A DNA stretch of 48,991 nt from Archaeoglobales archaeon. Lineage in GTDB: Archaea > Halobacteriota > Archaeoglobi > Archaeoglobales > Archaeoglobaceae. A program made the translations under genes and the position numbers. Location of the stretch: NCBI GenBank assembly GCA_003663025.1, contig QMZE01000003.1, positions 1 to 48,991 on the forward strand. Reading direction: 5' to 3'. The notes beneath the pieces were generated by a model. It saw only the letters and a program-made list of their open reading frames with translations, searched no databases and had not been told where the DNA came from. Shown in pieces: positions 1 through 7,081 of this stretch (the first letter of the stretch is position 1; the number at the start of each line of letters is the position of its first letter).

Positions 1-123
1 TGATTAACCTAGTAAGTCAGTATAATGCGGAGCTGATAGTTGACTCTACAGGCCTTGGTGATCCCCTCTACGACTTCATAGCGCAGAAGTATCCCAAAGT
101 TAGACCATATTATCTAAGCCCAA
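1..123. repeat. Terminal direct repeat (assembly closure of a circular genome), left copy
   Basis: These 123 bases are identical to the last 123 bases of the window (48869-48991). The repeat lies inside one continuous reading frame, the large terminase gene, which crosses the junction without a frame change. The simplest reading is a circular or circularly permuted genome whose assembly overlaps itself. The unique length is then 48,868 bp. A real short terminal repeat in the virion DNA is less likely, since it would fall in the middle of a gene. Confidence 0.93.
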
Positions 124-368
124 GCAGGAAGACAGCACTGATAGACAACTTGGCAATAATGATCGAGCAGGTTGAGATCACATTTCCTGAGATACCAGAA
201 CTGCTGACGGAGCTGGAGCTCTTCGGCATAGAGACGACGCCTACTGGGAGGCACAAGTACCAAGCGCCTAAGGGGCACCACGACGACTGCGTTATCGCCC
301 TCGCACTCGCGGCTTGGGCGTTGAGGAAGGGAGGATCACGTCCGGGCTTTGCATTCCTCGACTGGTAG
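1..368 (+). CDS. terL: Terminase large subunit, C-terminal part (continues from 48001)
   Basis: This is the 3' end of the large terminase gene that begins at 48001. Reading in frame from base 3, it encodes the second half of the RNase H-like nuclease domain. The acidic segment DSTGLGDP and the later HHDDCVIALALA carry the metal-binding aspartates expected after the first nuclease motif (GVDFGKRTDF) near the right end. Joined across the circular junction, the protein is about 411 residues, a normal TerL length. It translocates DNA into the prohead and cuts it. The short ATG reading frame at 150 is only an internal methionine. Confidence 0.93.
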   Translation, partial: INLVSQYNAELIVDSTGLGDPLYDFIAQKYPKVRPYYLSPSRKTALIDNLAIMIEQVEITFPEIPELLTELELFGIETTPTGRHKYQAPKGHHDDCVIALALAAWALRKGGSRPGFAFLDW

Positions 369-370
369 GC

Positions 371-400
371 AAAAGCTTAATTAAGCATTTATGCCTCTTT
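371..400 (+). promoter_or_regulatory. Probable promoter of the head operon, with a small palindrome
   Basis: Between the terL stop and the gene at 422 lies an AT-rich stretch with an A-rich BRE-like element followed by TTAATTAA and ATTTATG. It contains a 12-bp perfect palindrome, GCTTAATTAAGC, and a smaller GCAT/ATGC repeat. The spacing to the ATG at 422 fits an archaeal promoter with a short leader. It would allow the structural genes to be driven separately from the terminase operon. Confidence 0.5.
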
Positions 401-421
401 TAGAGTGTTGAAGTGGTGAGC

Positions 422-592
422 ATGAAGAAGCGGGTATTCTACGCCGATAAAGACGGAACTGTTGAAGCGCTCGGCATGAAGCTCGACGCGAAGCCCTCTG
501 AGCTTAGGATTCTCATCAACGGCGTGGACATCTCTGAGAGCGTATTGCTTGAACGGGTTGAAATAGTGGTCGAGAAGAAGGAGGAGGAGTAG
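422..592 (+). CDS. Small protein of unknown function upstream of portal
   Basis: A 56-residue protein starts at ATG 422 and ends with a Glu/Lys-rich tail. I do not recognise a family. It begins MKKRVFYADKDG and has alternating hydrophobic and charged residues, suggesting a small beta-rich fold followed by a charged helix. Its last codons (GAG GAG GAG TAG) also form the Shine-Dalgarno sequence of the portal gene, whose TTG start lies one base past the stop, so the two genes are probably translationally coupled. Its place between terminase and portal suggests a small packaging or head-associated protein. Confidence 0.72.
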   Translation: MKKRVFYADKDGTVEALGMKLDAKPSELRILINGVDISESVLLERVEIVVEKKEEE

Positions 593-593
593 C

Positions 594-2135
594 TTGCCTT
601 GGGTATCGGAGAAGCCTCCTGCGATAATCGAGAAGTCAACGAGGTCTGTAATCCCTTCTTACCACCTGAGTCCTGAGCCTCAGCTCCGCATCCCCAAATG
701 GAACTACTCCACGATCTATCAGGTGGCTGAGGAATCCTGGCTCATTCAGTCAATTGTAAGAGTGATAACTCAGGAGGTTGTGAGACCTGGCTGGAGGAGA
801 GAACCTCGCTTTAGGAGGAAGTGCGAGGAGTGCGGTGCTGAGTTCCAGGAGACGGTTGAAGAGTGCCCGATATGCGGTGGCAAGACCAGACCTCCAAGTC
901 AGGCTCAGGCAAGGCTCTTCGACAGGCTCATCCAGCACCCTAATCCGGATCACTCATTTGGCGATCTGATAAGAAGCATAGTCTACCACGACGTAATAGC
1001 TGACGACTGGTACGTCTCGATACTTCCGGCTAAGTTCAAGGATAAGGACGGCAACGTGGTCATAAGACCGGCTGAGATAAGGGTTGAAGATCCGAGGTAC
1101 TGGCGCCCCATAGCCGATGAGTACGGCAGGCTCGGAATCGACGAGTATTACTGTCCCATCTGTTACACTCCAGATGAGTACTACACGAAGCCAGGCAACT
1201 GTCCCAAGTGCGGTCTCCCTCTTGAGCGGACCGCATACGTGCAGATCGTTAATGGAGAGATAACTGCCAGATCCTCAGAGAACTGGATGATACACGGATC
1301 TACCGGTAGAGTACTGCCTGAACTCCACGGAAGACCTAAGATCATCGCAGTATGGGATCTGATACACACGATAAAGGTGATGGACGAGTACAACCTGGAT
1401 GCATACAGCGAGGGCAAGCTCGGAGGCATACTCAACTTCCCGGGCTATTCTCAGGAGCAGATCAAAGCTCTTCAGGCCGAGATACAGGCTGATATCAAGA
1501 GGAGAGAAGTGCAGGACGTTCGAGGCTTGCTGAGGACTAAGAAGACGATAAGGACCCTGATGCTCGGGTCTGAACAGCCCATTCAGTTCATAAGGGCCAT
1601 GCCTCCATTAGAAGACATGCAGTCACTCGACTTCTACATGGTCTACATACAGGCAGTATGTGCTGTATTCGGTGTTCAGCCCTTAGCGATCTCGTTTGCC
1701 ACTAAGTCCGTCAAGAGCTCTTCAGTAGCGCCTTATATCAGGCTTGAAGTGCAGAACAGGACGATAAAGGAGATACAGCGCGACAAGGAGGAGATGTTCA
1801 ACAACTTCCTATTACCTCGATTTGGCATCACAGACTGGCTCTTCAAGTTCAACCCGATAGAGCAGAAGGACGAGCTGAGGGAGGCTCAGATAAGGCAGAT
1901 AGACGCGAATACTCTGGTGACCCTGAGGAATGCTGGGTTCGATGCCAAGTTCAACGAGTACGGCAAGCTCGTGATACCCACAGAGCCAACCCTGTCTCAG
2001 GAGGAGATGCCTGCAAAGAAGAGACCGAAAGGCAAGACGCCTCAGAAGCCCAAAGTAAGCAGTGCGTCTGAGAGAGTTATAGCTGGGACAACCGTGGAGC
2101 GCTGGCCTCATGGAACACGAGGTGCTCCTGAGTAA
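594..2135 (+). CDS. Portal protein with two zinc-ribbon insertions
   Basis: This 513-residue protein would form the dodecameric portal through which DNA enters and leaves the head. The assignment rests on size, position after terL and portal-like segments: an N-terminal YSTIYQVAEESWLIQSIVRV, a central IRSIVYHDVIADDWYVSIL, and a helical C-terminal half (DEYNLDAYSEGKLGGI, VFGVQPLAISF, RTIKEIQRDKEEMF). Unusually it carries two four-cysteine clusters. The first is CEEC...CPIC at residues 77-94; the second is CPIC...CPKC near residues 186-206. Both look like zinc ribbons inserted into the wing or clip. The start is a TTG with a GGAGGAG SD. It overlaps the next gene by one base. Confidence 0.87.
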   Translation: MPWVSEKPPAIIEKSTRSVIPSYHLSPEPQLRIPKWNYSTIYQVAEESWLIQSIVRVITQEVVRPGWRREPRFRRKCEECGAEFQETVEECPICGGKTRPPSQAQARLFDRLIQHPNPDHSFGDLIRSIVYHDVIADDWYVSILPAKFKDKDGNVVIRPAEIRVEDPRYWRPIADEYGRLGIDEYYCPICYTPDEYYTKPGNCPKCGLPLERTAYVQIVNGEITARSSENWMIHGSTGRVLPELHGRPKIIAVWDLIHTIKVMDEYNLDAYSEGKLGGILNFPGYSQEQIKALQAEIQADIKRREVQDVRGLLRTKKTIRTLMLGSEQPIQFIRAMPPLEDMQSLDFYMVYIQAVCAVFGVQPLAISFATKSVKSSSVAPYIRLEVQNRTIKEIQRDKEEMFNNFLLPRFGITDWLFKFNPIEQKDELREAQIRQIDANTLVTLRNAGFDAKFNEYGKLVIPTEPTLSQEEMPAKKRPKGKTPQKPKVSSASERVIAGTTVERWPHGTRGAPE

Positions 2136-5100
2136 TGAGGTTCCAAGAAATCGAAACTTACAACCCGAGATCGAAGAGGACTGATGTGCTTAAAGACGAC
2201 TATCGGTGGTGCTTTGCTTACTATGCTTCCAAGAAGATGGGCAGAAGACTTCGAATAAGCTATAAACAAATTATCGATCTAGCTAGTAAGATAGCTGAAG
2301 AGCTTCACAGGCGAGGCATAGAGTTCCATCCGGAGAGGTACAACGAGCACGGCAAGGAGCTCTTTAGAAAGATAGCGAGGAGGTTAGCGAGGAAGGGCAT
2401 CATCCTCAAAGCGCTGGACGGTCTCTACCTCGTCGAACCGCATGCGAAGCTGATATGGAAGGGCATGAAGACCCTGATCGTTAAGGCGAGGAGATATGAG
2501 AATCTCCTCTTCTATCCCATGTACCTCTGCGGTGACAAGGTGTACGGGATAATTACTCTTACAGGCGTGACTGAGGTTGACGAGAACGGCTTCCAGAACC
2601 TGAAGAAGCACCATTTAGTCACCGATAAGGAAGCAAGGGAGTGGTGGGGCGACAGAAACAGATACTACGTTTACAAGTTCTCGTTCAAGAGGTTCGACAA
2701 GCCGAAGGAGTACGTCAGGCCTCAGGGAGCTCAGGTAAAGATAGATGACGTTCAGATCAAGAAGATGAAGAAGCCTTTCTCCCATCCTCTTGGTAAGGAT
2801 CGACAAGTTTCCATATTTTTGGAAAACCTTCCTTCTCACAAGGTCTATGTAGAGCCGTTCGCTGGCGGAGCTTCACTCTTCTGGAGGAAGGAGCCTGTCG
2901 CTAAGGAAGTACTGAACGATATAGACGAGCGGTATGTGTTTCTCCTCAAGTTCTTGAAGAACGCGTCGGACGAACAGTTGGAAAAGCTCAAGAACATGGA
3001 CTACATGCCGTCTGAGGAGAAGTTTGAGAGACTCAAGAAGACCAATCCAGACGATGACGTGGAGAGGGCGTACAAGCTCATCTACCTGATAATACACTCA
3101 TACGGAGGCAACATGGAGGACTACGCGCACAGGAAGAAGCTGAGGAAGTGCGGTTATATCACTAATCCTGAGGACTACAGAGAGCGCCTCAAGAATACCA
3201 TCATCACCAACAAGGACTTCGAGGAAGTGATGAAGGAGTACGACTCGCCTGACACGTTCTTCTACCTCGATCCTCCGTACATGGACGAGGATATCAAGGA
3301 AGATCCTGAAGCTTTTAAGAGGAGGCTGTTCGAGGCGTGTAAGAAGCTCAAGGGCAAGTTCCTTCTGAGCTTCAGCGATGATCCCCTCATCAAAAAGCTG
3401 TTCAAGGATGCAGGCTTCGAAGTGAAGAGCTTCCTCGCCAAGAGACCTTTAAGCAAAGACTATCCAATTAAACGAGAGCTATTGATAGCTAATTATCCAA
3501 TTAAGATACCGAAGCTCAAGAAATCTGACGTAATGTTGAAGTTCTTGGGCACTAGAGGATACGTCGAAGAGAAGTCTGAGTTGCATAATAAAAGAGCTTC
3601 TTTGCTGATAGACGACGGCAAAACGAAGCTGTTGATAGACTGGGGAGACGTGAACGGAGAGCTTCCCGACTGCGATGCGATAATCATCACACATGCGCAT
3701 CCAGATCATTTGTTTGGTCTGAAGAACAAGGAAATAGACGTCCCGGTGTTCATCACGGATGCGACGACGCACTCCGAGTACTACAGAGAAGGGGTCTACA
3801 AGTTCAGCAAGACGGTGTTCAAGCGGAGGAGTGCATTCAGAGTTGGGGATATCGAGGTAATAAGCGTTCCGGTACTGCACTCGACCAAAGCTCCCAATAT
3901 CGCTCTGTTCATCAATGTGGGTGGATACAGGATCTGCTACGCATCTGACGTCTTGAACATAAGGAAAAAGCACAGGGACAAGTTCTTGAGAGGGTGCGAC
4001 CTGTACATCGGCGATGGATCCACGCTGAGGGAAGACGGTCTTGTGAGGTGGGACGAGAAGAGGGATGAGGCGATAGGACATGCTGGAATACCCAGGCAGA
4101 TAAAGTGGTGCGAAGAAGCCGGTGTGAAGCGGATGATCTTCACGCACTTTGGATCCGAGCCGATAAAGCTCGGCAGGAAGCTCGAGGAGAAGCTCGCTGA
4201 ATTAGGCGCTGAGATGGCGTATGATGGATGGGTCACAAACGTATTAGTCAGCAAAGCTGTTAACTTAGAAGAGATAGACGATGAATATGTCGAGAAGCTC
4301 AGCGATAAGAAGCTGAGAGAGCTGTACGAGGAGCTCCATGAGATATACGAGCGAGAAGGGCGAATTACTGAGCCTCTTTTAAACGCTGAAATATTCGTCG
4401 AGAACGAGATGAAGAGGCGGGGCATGGAGAGAAACATAAACGACAAATTGAGTCAGGAGGCGAGCTTCTGGGTTCAGGAGTATCCGCCTTGGGAGAAGGA
4501 GAAGAAGATCACGCTCCAGGAAGTGATAGACTCATTTCCAGACGTCATCAAGATACCGGCTGACGTACCGGCCATCTACATAGTCGGAGGTCTTGCCAAT
4601 CGAGGATGGGTTACCCACCACGACATAGACATTCGAGTAGCTTCAGATAAGTACCTGCCAGAAGTAAAGCGAGCTCTGATACACGCATGCACGAGGAACG
4701 ACATACGGGAGAAGCTTCAGTTCATATTCGACTCAAGGGGCGGAATAGGTCTGTCAATACCGCTCTACGTGCCGGCGGAGGATGGGCTGAAGAAAGATGA
4801 AGAACTCAGATTAGGGAAGCCTTCTCAGCCCCAGAAGCCGGCTACGGGATGGCAGAAGAACGAGTTCTGGAAGATAGAAGATGCGTGGACGAAGTGGGGC
4901 GCATCTAGGATCGACAGGGGGATCATGGAGCAACCCAAATACGATGGGATGAGCTTTCAGTGGCACATTAAGGATGGCAAAGTGATAGGCGTCTTCACGG
5001 AAGACCAGCTGAGGAACAGAATCGATGCATTCAAAGAATCGGTCGCTGAGCTTCCAAAGCTTCTGAGGGCGAAGGATGCGATACTCGTTGCCGAGATGGT

Positions 5101-7081
5101 CGAATACTCAGATGAGGTTGCATATCCGCAGTACGAGAAGATGTGGATGAAGTACAAGCAGATCCCGAGAGAGGATCTGGTTAAATGGATCGCGGCTAGA
5201 CCTTCCTCTCTTGATGACAAGCGTGTGATATTCCACGTTCACGATCTGCTCTACCTTGACGGCGAGAAGTGGTATGACAAGCCAGCGATCGAGCGGTATG
5301 AGAAGCTAAAGGAGGTATTGAAAGAGGGCAAGCACTTCCACGTCGTTGAGTCCAAGACAGCTCACAACATGAGGGAGTTCTTCGAGTATGCTAATTGGGC
5401 GAGGTATTTCCCGAACTCTGAAGGTGCTGTCTTCAAGACAACTGATTCGATCTACAAGATCAGATACGACAGAGCTTCGAGGAATAAAGATTGGTGCTTA
5501 ACCGGTGGAAGCTATGTCCTAACAGAAAACGGATTTGAGCGAGTAGCTTATCTTAAACCGGGCGTTCTGGTCTTCGCAAAGGATGGCGAACTCCACAGAG
5601 TGCTTAGGATTGCAAGGCGGAAAATCGAACCTCACGAACAGCTATTCGAAGTCAAGGATTACCATGGATTAACCGTCAGATTGACTTCAGAACATGAAGT
5701 ACTAACAAGGGAATGCGGTTGGCAAGAATGCTCAGCCTCATTCGGATTAACTCCGGTATTTCCGCGATTGAAGATTCCTAAGGAAAAACCGCCTGAAGAG
5801 CTTTGTTTATCATGGCACGGTTACGAAAAGATCATAAAATGTACTAAAGAGTTTTGGAAGCTTGTTGGTTTCTGGGTTGCCGAAGGTTCGCTAGGGAATA
5901 ACCGAAACAAGAATTACAGACGAGGTGAATTCGAATTCTCCCAGAAAGACGATCAAATATTCTCTGAGCTCGCTGATTTGGCAGACAGAATACTGAAGGC
6001 AAAGGGGAAAAGGTATTGCTATGATGGAGTGAACCGGTACATCGTCTGGGACAAGCCCTTCTGTGATTGGTTGAGTAAGAACTTCTTAGATAAGAACGAT
6101 GATAAGACCCTTCCTTGGTTTATCGCATACCTTGATGATGAGAAGTTTGAGGCGTTCTGGGAAGGTCTTTGGCTCGGAGATCGAAAAGCTCCAGATCGAG
6201 ATGCGATCTCGACCTCCGATAACTCTCTCGCTGGGAGATTATTCGCAATTCTGAATGTTCGCGGTGAGGAAGTCGGTATTCACAAACAGAGAACCAATAG
6301 AAAGGACAATTTCACAATCACAAGATTGAAACGACCCACTCATAAAATATTAGTCAAAAGGCTTTCAACAGACCATCAGGATTTGGTTTACGATATTGAA
6401 GTGGAGAATGAAGATTCGTTCTTAACTGGAAATCTCGTGTTACATAACAGTAAGCTCAAGAACCTCAAGGAGCTCGATGTAATGGTTCTAAAGCCCCACC
6501 TCGTCGAGGGCACCAAAGACGTGTTCACGTGGCAGGGAGTTGTCGGTCCAATTCCTGAGAAAGACCTGGACAAGTACAGAGAGCGAGACATTATGGAGTT
6601 CAAGGGCAAGAAGTACCTGAGGATTGGGACGTGCTACAACGTGAAGGGCAAGAAGCCCGAGGGCAGCATCCTGACCGTAATGCCGATTCGAATAGAGAAG
6701 AACACAACCGAAGACGGCAAGATATACTACACCTGGATGTTCCCGAAGGCTGGGCTGTGGAGACCAGAGAAGAAGGAGCCTGACCCGATCGATGTGGTCG
6801 AAAAGCTCTCGAAGCTGGGGACGAGACCGTTTGAGAAAGCTGGAAACGAGAAAGTGATAAAGATAGAGCTTCCTCTGTGTCCCGAAAAGTACGCGTTCAA
6901 CGAGGAGATCTGCCCTCTCATTAACAGAGTTAAGATACTCGTGGATGGTGTCTGGAAGTCTGACAAGCCGAAGGTGAAGCTTAAGGTTCAGGAGCTGAAG
7001 TATCCGATTGACTGCAAGCTGGCTAACTATTATAGATGCAGGAGAGTGAAGCCGTACTACTATGGGTGGCGAGAGGAATGA
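2135..7081 (+). CDS. Giant fusion enzyme: adenine methylase, metallo-beta-lactamase fold, nucleotidyltransferase and ATP-dependent DNA ligase, with intein
   Basis: The 1648-codon frame encodes several domains in order. Residues 1-200 are an uncharacterised N-terminus with a PUA/ASCH-like look. Residues 212-455 are a Dam/D12-class N6-adenine methyltransferase (EPFAGGASLFW; catalytic YLDPPYMDE). Residues 468-700 are a metallo-beta-lactamase fold (HAHPDHLFG, YASDVLN, FTHFGSE). A helical linker follows, then residues 805-880 resemble a nucleotidyltransferase (IVGGLANRG...HDIDIRV). From about 890 it is an ATP-dependent DNA ligase: motif I KYDG (Lys935), motif III HDLLYLDG, motif IV EGAVFK, and motif V DWSKLK split by an intein at residues 1121-1438. 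After splicing the protein is about 1330 residues. It sits between portal and protease, so it may be a virion component. It overlaps portal by one base and the next gene by ATGA. Confidence 0.88.
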   Translation: MRFQEIETYNPRSKRTDVLKDDYRWCFAYYASKKMGRRLRISYKQIIDLASKIAEELHRRGIEFHPERYNEHGKELFRKIARRLARKGIILKALDGLYLVEPHAKLIWKGMKTLIVKARRYENLLFYPMYLCGDKVYGIITLTGVTEVDENGFQNLKKHHLVTDKEAREWWGDRNRYYVYKFSFKRFDKPKEYVRPQGAQVKIDDVQIKKMKKPFSHPLGKDRQVSIFLENLPSHKVYVEPFAGGASLFWRKEPVAKEVLNDIDERYVFLLKFLKNASDEQLEKLKNMDYMPSEEKFERLKKTNPDDDVERAYKLIYLIIHSYGGNMEDYAHRKKLRKCGYITNPEDYRERLKNTIITNKDFEEVMKEYDSPDTFFYLDPPYMDEDIKEDPEAFKRRLFEACKKLKGKFLLSFSDDPLIKKLFKDAGFEVKSFLAKRPLSKDYPIKRELLIANYPIKIPKLKKSDVMLKFLGTRGYVEEKSELHNKRASLLIDDGKTKLLIDWGDVNGELPDCDAIIITHAHPDHLFGLKNKEIDVPVFITDATTHSEYYREGVYKFSKTVFKRRSAFRVGDIEVISVPVLHSTKAPNIALFINVGGYRICYASDVLNIRKKHRDKFLRGCDLYIGDGSTLREDGLVRWDEKRDEAIGHAGIPRQIKWCEEAGVKRMIFTHFGSEPIKLGRKLEEKLAELGAEMAYDGWVTNVLVSKAVNLEEIDDEYVEKLSDKKLRELYEELHEIYEREGRITEPLLNAEIFVENEMKRRGMERNINDKLSQEASFWVQEYPPWEKEKKITLQEVIDSFPDVIKIPADVPAIYIVGGLANRGWVTHHDIDIRVASDKYLPEVKRALIHACTRNDIREKLQFIFDSRGGIGLSIPLYVPAEDGLKKDEELRLGKPSQPQKPATGWQKNEFWKIEDAWTKWGASRIDRGIMEQPKYDGMSFQWHIKDGKVIGVFTEDQLRNRIDAFKESVAELPKLLRAKDAILVAEMVEYSDEVAYPQYEKMWMKYKQIPREDLVKWIAARPSSLDDKRVIFHVHDLLYLDGEKWYDKPAIERYEKLKEVLKEGKHFHVVESKTAHNMREFFEYANWARYFPNSEGAVFKTTDSIYKIRYDRASRNKDWCLTGGSYVLTENGFERVAYLKPGVLVFAKDGELHRVLRIARRKIEPHEQLFEVKDYHGLTVRLTSEHEVLTRECGWQECSASFGLTPVFPRLKIPKEKPPEELCLSWHGYEKIIKCTKEFWKLVGFWVAEGSLGNNRNKNYRRGEFEFSQKDDQIFSELADLADRILKAKGKRYCYDGVNRYIVWDKPFCDWLSKNFLDKNDDKTLPWFIAYLDDEKFEAFWEGLWLGDRKAPDRDAISTSDNSLAGRLFAILNVRGEEVGIHKQRTNRKDNFTITRLKRPTHKILVKRLSTDHQDLVYDIEVENEDSFLTGNLVLHNSKLKNLKELDVMVLKPHLVEGTKDVFTWQGVVGPIPEKDLDKYRERDIMEFKGKKYLRIGTCYNVKGKKPEGSILTVMPIRIEKNTTEDGKIYYTWMFPKAGLWRPEKKEPDPIDVVEKLSKLGTRPFEKAGNEKVIKIELPLCPEKYAFNEEICPLINRVKILVDGVWKSDKPKVKLKVQELKYPIDCKLANYYRCRRVKPYYYGWREE
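5495..6448 (+). mobile_element. Intein with LAGLIDADG-type endonuclease in DNA ligase motif V
   Basis: A 318-codon in-frame insertion starts with Cys1 (CLTGGSYVLTENGF) and ends LVLHN followed by a Ser +1 residue. The N-terminal splicing block B is visible at LTSEHEVL, and the C-terminal blocks at YDIEVENEDSFL and VLHN. The middle contains a homing-endonuclease core typical of DOD inteins (LVGFWVAEGSLG; FWEGLWLGDR). It interrupts the ligase exactly before SKLK of catalytic motif V, so the ligase is inactive until splicing. Codon use (CGA, AAA, ATT, TTA) differs from the surrounding AGG/ATA-rich gene, which supports recent acquisition. Confidence 0.9.

Noticed and set aside
1-123. Terminal repeat as a virion long terminal repeat or att site
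   Set aside because: It lies inside terL and reads through in frame, which fits assembly overlap of a circle better.
3479-4147. A 222-codon minus-strand frame opposite the ligase fusion
   Set aside because: Shadow of the strongly supported plus-strand coding sequence; no SD or promoter.
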